Origin: Chryseobacterium taiwanense | GTDB lineage: Bacteria > Bacteroidota > Bacteroidia > Flavobacteriales > Weeksellaceae | DNA: 64,000 bases | Direction: 5' to 3' | Assembly: GCF_000813825.1 (NCBI RefSeq) | Contig: NZ_JWTA01000015.1 | Coordinates: forward strand, 186,001-250,000 | Shown: in pieces, positions 52,887 to 60,579 of the stretch | Position numbering within the stretch: position 1 is the first letter of the stretch | Layout of the letters: each line of letters begins with the position of its first letter | Position numbers and translations under genes: made by a program | Notes under the pieces: generated by a model | Seen by the model: the letters and a program-made list of their open reading frames with translations, nothing else | Told to the model about the DNA's origin: nothing | Databases searched by the model: none

Positions 52887-53385
52887 ATTAATAAAGGGCG
52901 ATATCACTAAAATACAAACAGACGCTATTGTCAATGCAGCAAATTCATCATTGTTAGGTGGCGGCGGAGTTGATGGTGCAATTCATAGAGCAGGCGGAAA
53001 ACAAATTTTGGATGAATGTATTGAAATCAGAAACCGACAGGGAAAATGTAAAACAGGAGAAGCTGTGGCCACAACTGGCGGAAATCTTCCCGCGAAATAT
53101 GTAATTCACACAGTAGGTCCGGTTTGGAATGGAAATGAAGGAAAAGAGTCAAAATTATTGGCAAATTGCTATAAAAGCGCATTAAAATTGGCTGAAAGCC
53201 TTGAAGTGAAAACTATTGCTTTCCCGAATATTAGTACAGGAGTGTATAGATTTCCAAAAGAACTGGCGGGAAAAATTGCTGTTGAGGAGGTGAAAAATTT
53301 CAAATCGGCGATCGTAGAAAAAGTTATCTTCGTCTGCTTTGATAATGAAAATGAAGAGATTTATAGAAAATTATTAGAAGAGTAA
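52876..53385 (+). CDS. MacroD-type macrodomain (O-acetyl-ADP-ribose deacetylase-like)
   Basis: 169 residues from ATG 52876. [22 protein letters not shown] and [21 protein letters not shown] are the MacroD/YmdB signature loops. Family members hydrolyse O-acetyl-ADP-ribose, a sirtuin product, and mono-ADP-ribose on acidic residues. A start upstream at 52816 would overlap the ARH gene further and adds an unconserved segment, so MNIELIKGD is preferred. The sirtuin gene starts 108 bp later, which fits coupled production and removal of O-acetyl-ADP-ribose. Confidence 0.9.
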   Translation: MNIELIKGDITKIQTDAIVNAANSSLLGGGGVDGAIHRAGGKQILDECIEIRNRQGKCKTGEAVATTGGNLPAKYVIHTVGPVWNGNEGKESKLLANCYKSALKLAESLEVKTIAFPNISTGVYRFPKELAGKIAVEEVKNFKSAIVEKVIFVCFDNENEEIYRKLLEE

Positions 53386-53412
53386 ATTAATTCTAATTTA
53401 CTGATTGAAAAG

Positions 53413-53476
53413 CATTTGCGAGCTTAAAGACAGCTAGTAGTAAAATAAAATCTTAGCGGACTTTGCGTTTAAAAAA
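53413..53476 (+). repeat. TTTGCG-type intergenic repeat, copy 2
   Basis: Related to the copy at 50028-50096: ATTTGCGAGCTTAAA at the left and AATCTTAGCGGACTTTGCG at the right, with a shorter middle. The right end is about 24 bp upstream of the sirtuin gene, the same distance as copy 1 to its gene. Confidence 0.55.
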
Positions 53477-53493
53477 CTAAAACAAAAAAACAA

Positions 53494-54192
53494 ATGAAAA
53501 AACTAACCATATTAACCGGTGCCGGAATCAGCGCCGAAAGCGGAATAAAAACATTCAGAGATGGAGACGGTCTTTGGGAAAATCATAGTATAACAGATGT
53601 GGCGAGTCCGGAAGGATGGCGAAAAGACAGAGCGTTGGTTTTGGAATTTTATAATCAAAGACGTCGCCAACTTCATGAAGTGGAGCCGAACGATGCCCAC
53701 AAATTAATTGCCGATTTGGAGAAACATTTCGATGTTCAGATTATCACACAAAACATCGATGATCTGCACGAAAGAGCAGGTTCCAGCAATATTCTCCATT
53801 TGCATGGAGAATTGTTCAAATCATGTTCTTGTAACAATAAAGCTTTGATTTACGAACAAAAAAGCGACATCAATATCGGAGATAAAGCCGAAGATGGCGC
53901 TCAATTGCGACCTTTCATTGTTTGGTTCGGAGAAGATGTTCCATTGATGAAAGAAGCCACGAAAAAAGCCACGAAAAAAGCAAAAGAAGCAGATATTTTC
54001 TTAGTGATCGGTACGTCGTTGCAGGTGTATCCGGCTGCAGGTTTGCTTCATGATATCAAAGATGATTGTCTTTTAATTGTCATCAACCCCAATGAGACAG
54101 GTTTTGGATATGGGCAAAGAGCCGTGGTCATGAAAGAAACCGCAACCAAAGGAATGAAACTATTGTATGATAAATTGTTAAATCTTGCCTAA
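53494..54192 (+). CDS. Sir2-family NAD-dependent deacylase
   Basis: 232-residue sirtuin. The NAD site reads LTGAGISAESGIKTFRDGDGLWENH, the core QNIDDLHERAGS and the catalytic His104 in LHLHGELF. Tyr53 and Arg56 in FYNQRRR match the class III YxxR pattern used for acidic acyl groups (succinyl, malonyl). The zinc site is odd: CSC at 111-113 is present, but the second CxxC, normally just before LRPxxVWFGE, is missing and reads DGAQLRPF. It precedes an ARH gene with overlapping stop/start (TAATG). Confidence 0.87.
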   Translation: MKKLTILTGAGISAESGIKTFRDGDGLWENHSITDVASPEGWRKDRALVLEFYNQRRRQLHEVEPNDAHKLIADLEKHFDVQIITQNIDDLHERAGSSNILHLHGELFKSCSCNNKALIYEQKSDINIGDKAEDGAQLRPFIVWFGEDVPLMKEATKKATKKAKEADIFLVIGTSLQVYPAAGLLHDIKDDCLLIVINPNETGFGYGQRAVVMKETATKGMKLLYDKLLNLA

Positions 54193-55133
54193 TGGAAAAT
54201 GTTGTAAAAGCAGGGATTTTTGGAGTTTGCATTGGCGATGCTTTGGGGGTTCCTGTGGAGTTTAAAAGTCGAGAAACCTTAAAAAGTTTTCCTGTTGTAA
54301 CTATGCAGGAATTCGGATCTTGGAATCAGCCAAAAGGAACCTGGAGTGATGATAGCTCATTAACTCTTTGTATTGCAGAAGAATTGACAAAAGGGTATGA
54401 CTTAGAAAAAATCGGACAAAGCTTTGTAAAATGGGTGAAATATGGACATTGGACAGCCCATGGAAAACTTTTCGATATTGGCGGAACAACCAGACATTCC
54501 ATTGCAAGATTAATTAAAGGGGAAAGTGCCAGATTTTCAGGAAATATCTTTGAAGAAGATAATGGGAATGGTTCTTTAATGAGAACGCTACCCTTAGCTT
54601 TTTATCTTAAAGATGAAGAAAATATTGAAAAGTTATATCAAATAGTAAAAGAAGTTTCATCCATTACTCACGGACATTTCCGTTCTGTTTTTGCATGTTT
54701 TATCTATGTGATTTTTGCCATTGAATTAATAAAAGGAAAAAATAAAAGAGAGGCTTATTATTATACACAAAAGTTAGCTTTGGAATTTGCAGAAATTCAA
54801 GGATTTAACCCAAAAGAGATTCAGCTTTTTGATAGGATTTTAAAGAATGATATTTCAGATTATCACGAAGATACAATTAGTTCTGATGGTTACGTTCTTC
54901 ATAGTCTAGAAGCATCATTATGGTGTTTTCTAAATTCTGAAAGCTATTCGGAGGCGGTTTTAAAAGCAGTCAATTTAGGAGAGGATACCGATACAACAGG
55001 AGCTATTACAGGTGGAATTGCAGGAATTTATTATGGTTTTGAGAATATTCCTGAAGAATGGGTTGATGTATTGGTGAGGAAGGAGGATATTGAGAATGTA
55101 TGTATAAAATTAGAAGATAAATTAATGAAGTAA
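54192..55133 (+). CDS. ADP-ribosylglycohydrolase (DraG family), copy 2
   Basis: 313 residues, a closer match to classic DraG than copy 1. FGVCIGDALGVPVEFKSRE, GTWSDDSSLTLCIAEEL, GNGSLMRTLPL and the metal-binding GEDTDTTGAITGGIAGIYYG are present. It probably hydrolyses an ADP-ribosyl N- or O-linkage. It is co-translated with the sirtuin gene and lies 12 bp before kptA. Confidence 0.92.
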   Translation: MENVVKAGIFGVCIGDALGVPVEFKSRETLKSFPVVTMQEFGSWNQPKGTWSDDSSLTLCIAEELTKGYDLEKIGQSFVKWVKYGHWTAHGKLFDIGGTTRHSIARLIKGESARFSGNIFEEDNGNGSLMRTLPLAFYLKDEENIEKLYQIVKEVSSITHGHFRSVFACFIYVIFAIELIKGKNKREAYYYTQKLALEFAEIQGFNPKEIQLFDRILKNDISDYHEDTISSDGYVLHSLEASLWCFLNSESYSEAVLKAVNLGEDTDTTGAITGGIAGIYYGFENIPEEWVDVLVRKEDIENVCIKLEDKLMK

Positions 55134-55145
55134 AAAACACAAACC

Positions 55146-55691
55146 ATGAATGAACAACAAATGAAAAAAATAAGCAAATTTATAAGCTTAGTTCTAAGAC
55201 ATAAACCAGAAATCATCAATTTAAATTTAGATGAAAACGGTTGGGCAATCGTTGATGAATTAATCACAAAATCAAAAAGAGATTCTCATCAGGGTTTCAC
55301 TTTTGAAGAACTCGAAGAAATTGTAGAAACCAATGATAAAAAACGTTTTATTTTTAATGAAGATAAAACTAAAATCAGAGCCAATCAAGGGCATTCTATT
55401 GATATTGATTTGGCTTTGAAACCGCAACAACCACCTGAATTTCTATATCACGGAACAGCTCAAGCGAATCTCGATTCTATTCTAGAAAAAGGGATTGAGA
55501 AAAGAAGCAGACAGCATGTTCATCTAAGTCAGGACAAAGAAACAGCAACCAAAGTCGGAATGCGCCATGGAAAACCGATTATTTTAATCATTAAAACGCA
55601 AGAAATGTTTGATGACGGAATAGAATTTTACCTTTCCGAAAATAATGTTTGGCTGACGGATTTTGTGGATGCAAAATATATTTCAATGTGA
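55146..55691 (+). CDS. kptA: RNA 2'-phosphotransferase (Tpt1/KptA)
   Basis: 181-residue enzyme that transfers a 2'-phosphate from RNA to NAD, giving ADP-ribose 1'',2''-cyclic phosphate. KISKFISLVLRHKPE carries the Arg18-His19 pair, IRANQGHS gives Arg78, and KRSRQHVHLSQD the late Arg. The NAD-binding FLYHGTA is clear. It produces an ADP-ribose derivative, which the macrodomain enzymes next to it could process. No tRNA ligase is seen in the window. Confidence 0.93.
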   Translation: MNEQQMKKISKFISLVLRHKPEIINLNLDENGWAIVDELITKSKRDSHQGFTFEELEEIVETNDKKRFIFNEDKTKIRANQGHSIDIDLALKPQQPPEFLYHGTAQANLDSILEKGIEKRSRQHVHLSQDKETATKVGMRHGKPIILIIKTQEMFDDGIEFYLSENNVWLTDFVDAKYISM

Positions 55692-56014
55692 CAACTACAA
55701 AGTTTGAATTATATAGTTTAAAAAAGGACAACCTTACAATTTCAATTACGGTTTCAATAACCGATCATATTGTAATTTATGGTTATGAAAATGGTGAAAT
55801 AGTTAAAAATATTACAGGCGATTTTGATTATGAATATTATCTGATTATCAATAAAAGAAATACAAAATGGTTAAAAATAATAAGAAGATTAAAATCATCT
55901 GACGAAGTAAAAGAACTTTTTATTAAACTTTTTTCTCATGAAGATTGTATTGAACAAATCAAAAAATTCTGTTCAAGAAACTTTATTAAATATGAATTTA
56001 ATGTTTGGAAGTAA
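55688..56014 (+). CDS. hypothetical protein overlapping kptA
   Basis: 108-residue unrecognised protein, mainly beta-strand then helices (FELYSLKKDNLTISITVSITDHIVIYGYENGEIVKN, then a Lys-rich helical part). The likely start is GTG at 55688, overlapping the kptA stop by four bases (ATGTGA). A longer reading frame from TTG 55649 lies wholly inside kptA and is rejected. The metallophosphoesterase start follows after 2 bp. The very tight packing supports reality, though the codon use is AT-rich and the function is unknown. Confidence 0.55.
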   Translation: MTTTKFELYSLKKDNLTISITVSITDHIVIYGYENGEIVKNITGDFDYEYYLIINKRNTKWLKIIRRLKSSDEVKELFIKLFSHEDCIEQIKKFCSRNFIKYEFNVWK

Positions 56015-56016
56015 AA

Positions 56017-56751
56017 ATGAAAAGAACATTAACAATAGGTGACATTCACGGTGGTTTCAAAGCGTTGAAGCAGGTTTTGGAAAGAGCCAACGTAACTGAA
56101 AATGATAAACTAATTTTCTTGGGAGATTATGTTGACGGCTGGAGTGAATCTTCCCAAATCATTCAGTTTTTAATAGAACTTTCAGAAAAGCAGGAATGTA
56201 TTTTTATTAAAGGAAACCACGATGCTTGGACGGAAGACTGGCTTTCTTTGGGAACGGCTCCCGATGTCTGGCTTTTCAACGGTGGACAAAGTACAGTTGA
56301 TAGCTATTCCAATTATTCTTTGGAAGAATTAGAAATTCATTTGGAGTTTTTTCAACGAATGAAAAACTATTATATCGACGAGGAAAACCGTTTGTTTATT
56401 CATGCGGGGTATTCGTCTATGCATGGTCCTGAAAAAGAAGTGTATTCCAGTAATTATCGTTGGGACAGAACGCTTTGGGAGACTGCGGTTGCAATGGATA
56501 AGAAGCTATCTAAAAACTCAGAATTATATCCTAAAAGACTTCTTTTGTACAAAGAGATTTTCATCGGTCACACACCGACTTTACATTTAGGGATTAAAGA
56601 ACCAATTAATAAAGCGAATGTCTGGAATTTGGATACAGGAGCTGCTTTCACAGGAGCATTGAGTATTATGGATGTTGATACCAAAAAGTTCTGGCAAAGT
56701 GATCCGCTTCCAAAGTTATATCCTGATGAAAAAGGGAGAAACAGAGATTAA
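56017..56751 (+). CDS. metallophosphoesterase (Ser/Thr phosphatase or Ap4A-hydrolase type)
   Basis: 244 residues with a complete calcineurin-like metal set: GDIHG (residues 8-12), GDYVDG (36-41), GNHD (66-69), FIHAGYS and IGHTP near residue 185. This PrpE/ApaH-like subgroup hydrolyses protein phosphate esters or dinucleotides such as Ap4A, and related enzymes act on ADP-ribose cyclic phosphate. The start at 56017 (MKRTLTIGD) is used; a TTG four codons earlier overlaps the preceding stop. It is the last gene of the run and could process KptA products. Confidence 0.85.
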   Translation: MKRTLTIGDIHGGFKALKQVLERANVTENDKLIFLGDYVDGWSESSQIIQFLIELSEKQECIFIKGNHDAWTEDWLSLGTAPDVWLFNGGQSTVDSYSNYSLEELEIHLEFFQRMKNYYIDEENRLFIHAGYSSMHGPEKEVYSSNYRWDRTLWETAVAMDKKLSKNSELYPKRLLLYKEIFIGHTPTLHLGIKEPINKANVWNLDTGAAFTGALSIMDVDTKKFWQSDPLPKLYPDEKGRNRD

Positions 56752-56847
56752 AGTTTTTTCTGTTATTCTGAATGACAAATCCCATGTTAAAAACCAACAA
56801 TCAGTTTCCAAACTTTGAGTAATTTTAAAGCTCGAAATATCACCTCA

Positions 56848-58572
56848 ATGAAACTGAAATATCTCCTATTCTCCTTTGCTTCATCTTTGCTTGTTGCACA
56901 AAACAATTTTCAAACACCTTTTGAAAAAGGCAACGGAAGTCAAACCGTTACTTATGCAGAGATGAATGCTTATTATCAAAATCTTGCTGAAAATTTCACA
57001 ACGATTCAGTATCTGAGAAAAGGAGAGGATGACAATGGAAAACCGATTTATGTGGTTATTTATAATCCTTTTCCTGAAAAAGATTTAAATCAATTAAGAA
57101 AAGATAAAGCGATTCTATTTGTTAATAATGGGATTCATCCTGGAGAACCGGACGGAATTGATGCTACGATGATGTTGATGCGTGATCTTGCCACAAAGAA
57201 AATTAAAACCCCTCAAAACTTTATCATTGCTGCTATTTCAGCGTATAATGTAAGTGGTATGCTGAATCGGGGATCATTTTCAAGAGCAAATCAGAATGGA
57301 CCGGAGCAATACGGTTTCAGAGGAAATGCACGGAATTATGATTTGAATCGAGACTTTATTAAAGCAGATACAAAAAATGCAAGAAGCTTTCAGGAGATCT
57401 ATCAATGGTTGAAACCGGATGTTTTTATCGATAATCATGTCAGTAACGGAGCAGATTATCAATACACATTTACCTATATTTCTACATTCAAAGAACGCTT
57501 GGGAAATGTATTAGGAGAATATTTTTATAATATTTATCAGTCAAAAAATCTTAAAGATTTAAAGAAATTAGGGTATGAAAGTACACCTTATGTTAATATT
57601 CATGGGGATGTTCCGGAGGTCGGATTTGCTTCATTTGAAGATTCTCCTAGATATTCTACGGGTTACACAACATTGTTCAACTCTCTGGGAACCGTTCCGG
57701 AAACCCATATGTTGAAACCGTATGATAAAAGAGTAGATGCGACCTATAAATATATGCTTGTAAACCTTCAAAATTTAGATAAAGAGTATAAAAAGATTAA
57801 ACAGCTCCGGATTGAAAATTTAAAGCAATATCAAGCCGGAAAACAATACGGAATTCGTTGGAAAATTGATTCTACAAAATATTCAACGATGGATTTTAAA
57901 GGTTTTGAAGGACAATATAAGCCAAGTGAGATTTCCGGAAAACCGAGATTATACTACGATAGAAGTAAACCCTTTACCAAGAAGATTAGGCTGTTTACAA
58001 CAGCAGTTCCGACGGGTTATATTACCATTCCGAAATACTATGTAATTCCTCGTTCGCAATATCGGGTGATTGAAGAATTTAAAAGAAATAAGATTCTGAT
58101 GAAACCAATTCAGAAAGACAGTACCATTGCGGTGGAATCATATAAAATTAATGATTTTAAAACAGTGAAAAATCCTTATGAAGGCCATTATCTGCATTTT
58201 GAAACAACGGTTGATACATCAAAGAAAAATTTGAATTTTTCATCTGGAGATTATGTGGTTTCAACCAATCAGGATGGCGTAAAATATATCATTGAAACAT
58301 TAGAACCAGAAGCGTTGGATTCTTTCTTTAACTGGAATTTCTTTGATGGAATTTTAGCACAGAAAGAATATTACTCAGCATACATTTTTGAAGATACCGC
58401 AGCAGAGTTGTTAAAAGAAGACAAGGATTTAAAACAAAGATTTGAAGCTAAAAAAACATCAGATAAAAACTTTGCAGATGACGGAACTGCTCAATTGGAC
58501 TGGATCTACAAAAATTCGCCTTACTTTGAAGAAAAAACATTCAGACAATATCCGATTTATAGAATCTTATAG
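56848..58572 (+). CDS. secreted M14 family zinc carboxypeptidase
   Basis: 574 residues with signal peptide (MKLKYLLFSFASSLLVAQ). The zinc site shows HPGE (His97, Glu100) and a distal His in FIDNHVSNGADYQYTFTY. LNRDFIKADTKNAR lies between. The M14 peptidase domain covers about 35-330; the rest is beta-rich and unassigned. Starting at 56848 keeps the signal peptide. It lies 96 bp after the metallophosphoesterase gene and is probably not part of the ADP-ribose run. Confidence 0.87.
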   Translation: MKLKYLLFSFASSLLVAQNNFQTPFEKGNGSQTVTYAEMNAYYQNLAENFTTIQYLRKGEDDNGKPIYVVIYNPFPEKDLNQLRKDKAILFVNNGIHPGEPDGIDATMMLMRDLATKKIKTPQNFIIAAISAYNVSGMLNRGSFSRANQNGPEQYGFRGNARNYDLNRDFIKADTKNARSFQEIYQWLKPDVFIDNHVSNGADYQYTFTYISTFKERLGNVLGEYFYNIYQSKNLKDLKKLGYESTPYVNIHGDVPEVGFASFEDSPRYSTGYTTLFNSLGTVPETHMLKPYDKRVDATYKYMLVNLQNLDKEYKKIKQLRIENLKQYQAGKQYGIRWKIDSTKYSTMDFKGFEGQYKPSEISGKPRLYYDRSKPFTKKIRLFTTAVPTGYITIPKYYVIPRSQYRVIEEFKRNKILMKPIQKDSTIAVESYKINDFKTVKNPYEGHYLHFETTVDTSKKNLNFSSGDYVVSTNQDGVKYIIETLEPEALDSFFNWNFFDGILAQKEYYSAYIFEDTAAELLKEDKDLKQRFEAKKTSDKNFADDGTAQLDWIYKNSPYFEEKTFRQYPIYRIL

Positions 58573-58711
58573 ATTTTAAAATTTGATTTAATTTATTGAT
58601 AATCAATGTGTAATTCCGTATATTTCACATTCGGAATTGTTGTTTATACTGAGGGATTTTGATTTTTATCTCCCGAAATTTGCTTTGTAAAAACCAATAA
58701 AAACTACAGTT

Positions 58712-58993
58712 ATGGCAACTAAAAAGCAATTTTTCGTTTCATTGGAAGGGGTTGACCTTTCTGACGAACAGCTAAAAAACATTGACAGAGGAATCCAAAA
58801 TGTTGTTCTTTCTGAACTTTCAAAAGTTGATAATACACAAGCTTTTGGAGCGTACAGAGATTTCAGAGGACTGTTGAAACCTATGAAAATTAAAGACTGG
58901 TTTCCTTGGGGAATCATTATCTTCAAACACGGAATTGATATTCAGAACCAGATTAAAGATATCCAGACTCAGATAAAAGGTTATGGAGGCTAA
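58712..58993 (+). CDS. small hypothetical protein paired with an eight-cysteine protein
   Basis: 93 residues. An N-terminal segment (FFVSLEGVDLSDEQLKNIDRGIQNVVLSELSKVD) looks helical, followed by AYRDFRGLLKPMKIKDWFPWGIIIFKHG and a Gln-rich tail ending GYGG. No homology recognised. It overlaps the following cysteine-rich gene by 11 bp, so the two are translationally coupled. The size and pairing could fit a peptide substrate or partner, but there is no motif to support that. Confidence 0.62.
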   Translation: MATKKQFFVSLEGVDLSDEQLKNIDRGIQNVVLSELSKVDNTQAFGAYRDFRGLLKPMKIKDWFPWGIIIFKHGIDIQNQIKDIQTQIKGYGG

Positions 58994-59384
58994 CTTTAAT
59001 TCTTCAAAGAAGATGTGTCCCAGTTATGTTGGAAAAGTTGGGGCACAGCTTTTTGGAGTAGTCAACAAAGACGGAAAAGTACAGTTTATCACACCGCTTA
59101 CCGTTACAGAAGAGTTTATTCAACAAAATGATAACCTCGAACAAAGATTTCGGTTTACAGGAAAATGTGTTGAAAAAGGATGTACACAATGGGATAATGA
59201 AGAATCTAAGTGCTCCTTATCCAAAAAAGTTCAGGATTTAGATACCATCAAAAACACAGAATTATCTTTTTGTCCCATTCGTTCACAATGCAGATGGTTT
59301 TCTCAGGATGGAAAAGATGCCTGTTTTTCTTGCAATGAAATTACCAGAAATATGGAAGAATTATTATTGAATTTTGAAAAATAA
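58983..59384 (+). CDS. eight-cysteine protein of unknown function
   Basis: 133 residues with eight cysteines at 12, 62, 67, 77, 97, 103, 114 and 117. The spacing (KCVEKGC, KC, FC-x5-C, AC-x2-C) is typical of a metal- or Fe-S-binding module, though no known family was recognised. It is probably cytoplasmic, as no signal peptide is seen. It is coupled to the preceding gene. Zinc binding, a [4Fe-4S] cluster, or disulfides are all possible. Confidence 0.62.
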   Translation: MEANFNSSKKMCPSYVGKVGAQLFGVVNKDGKVQFITPLTVTEEFIQQNDNLEQRFRFTGKCVEKGCTQWDNEESKCSLSKKVQDLDTIKNTELSFCPIRSQCRWFSQDGKDACFSCNEITRNMEELLLNFEK

Positions 59385-59413
59385 AAAAGACGCTTCAAAT
59401 AGAAACGTCTTTT
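59385..59413. terminator. terminator between the cysteine-rich gene and the cupin gene
   Basis: AAAAGACG (59385-59392) and CGTCTTTT (59406-59413) form the stem, with extra inner pairs TTC/GAA. It is located between convergent genes. Confidence 0.65.
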
Positions 59414-59416
59414 ATT

Positions 59417-60298
59417 TTATCTGGGTAGACCTCTTTTTAAGGCGAGTTCAGCTTTTACCACTGCTTTTTTCTCCTTCCAGTCCATATAATTTTTCTTGAA
59501 GTTCTTCTTCATGATATCGTCAAACTTACGTTGTACAGTAAGATTCCATAAAGAATTTGCTTTTACTGCCCAAGATTTATCCCAGGCTCTTAAAGAAATT
59601 GAGAAACTTCCGTCCAGGTATTTCATCCAGTGCCACCATCCTGTCGGCATAAATAAAGTATCGCCATGTTCCAAGAAACATTCAATACCTTCTACACCAT
59701 CTAAGGCCGGGAATTTAGTGAAATCAGGGTTTTCAATATCATAATCTTCCAATGCATAAGTAGCATAAGGAAGTTTATACAATCTATCTTTCCATTTATA
59801 TTCAAAAAGCAAAACATGTTTTCTTCCGTTAAAATGTGTATGGAAAATATGAGCTAAATCAATATCATAATGAAGGAAAGTAACAGAACCTTTTCCTCCA
59901 AAGAACATTGAAGGATATTTATCTAGAAAACCTCCCATTAATTCTTTTGGAGAAATATAATCCTGAAGTAGGTTTTTTGCATGCTTTATAGGATCAAAAA
60001 AGAATATTCTTAAATCAGTAGGTTCTCTTTGAATAAGGTCTATATAATCAGCAAACTTCATTTTTGCAGTTGGAGCATTGATGGGAGCCGCAGGATCAGC
60101 TTTTGAGCTGTCATATAAAGGAACTTCTACATCTCCTACAACCTCTTTCACATATTCCATTGTCCATTTTTGGTAAGCAGGCCATTTTTTTGCCATATTT
60201 TTGATGACAACAGGCTTCCTCGGCTTTAGATATTTTTCGATGAATTCTTCTTGTGTAATGTCATCTACAACATCTATAGGCTTTAAAATAATTCCCAT
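59417..60298 (-). CDS. JmjC/cupin-like dioxygenase
   Basis: 293-residue JmjC-type 2-oxoglutarate oxygenase. The iron ligands are visible as His143-x-Asp145 (FLHYDIDLAH) and His223 (GWWHWMKY). A conserved N-terminal RKPVVIKNMAKKWPAYQKW is typical of the bacterial cupin-like family. Family members hydroxylate proteins (for example ribosomal proteins). The substrate here is unknown. It ends convergently with the cysteine-rich gene and is divergent from the receptor gene. Confidence 0.85.
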   Translation of the reverse strand: MGIILKPIDVVDDITQEEFIEKYLKPRKPVVIKNMAKKWPAYQKWTMEYVKEVVGDVEVPLYDSSKADPAAPINAPTAKMKFADYIDLIQREPTDLRIFFFDPIKHAKNLLQDYISPKELMGGFLDKYPSMFFGGKGSVTFLHYDIDLAHIFHTHFNGRKHVLLFEYKWKDRLYKLPYATYALEDYDIENPDFTKFPALDGVEGIECFLEHGDTLFMPTGWWHWMKYLDGSFSISLRAWDKSWAVKANSLWNLTVQRKFDDIMKKNFKKNYMDWKEKKAVVKAELALKRGLPR

Positions 60299-60475
60299 TC
60301 TAATAAATTTATGTTACAAAATTATTAAATTAAAATATACGGAGTACGCTTTAATTTTATTTTAATCTATGATTCAAATCACTAATTTAAATAATTAGTC
60401 TAAATAAAAATTAATTATTTCAACTCTAATTTTCAAAATATCGTGAATAAATGTATTTAGTTTTTAAAATATAAC

Positions 60476-60483
60476 TATTTTTG
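60476..60483 (+). promoter_or_regulatory. -7 promoter box of the receptor gene
   Basis: TATTTTTG perfectly matches TAnnTTTG and gives a leader of about 90 nt that includes the motif shared with the last gene in the window. Confidence 0.5.
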
Positions 60484-60533
60484 TAGTGATAATTGGATTT
60501 AACCTTTAAGGTAAAAATACATCTTTATAAAAG

Positions 60534-60565
60534 TGTAACAAAAAACGGTAACCATTAACTAATTA
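60534..60565 (+). repeat. shared leader motif, copy 1
   Basis: TGTAACAAAAA, AACCA and AACTAATTA occur here in the same order and at the same spacing as at 63939-63970. The motif ends 14 bp before the start codon of the receptor gene. It could be a regulatory element for related outer-membrane genes or a remnant of gene duplication. Confidence 0.6.
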
Positions 60566-60579
60566 CACAAATAATAATT

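Noticed and set aside
55649..55687. TTG start for the ORF after kptA
   Set aside because: It would code 13 extra residues wholly inside kptA in another frame; GTG at 55688 overlaps the stop more naturally.
58605..58640. Inverted repeat AATTCCG/CGGAATT after the carboxypeptidase gene as terminator
   Set aside because: The 7-bp stem has a 13-nt loop and no T-run, so termination is not convincing.
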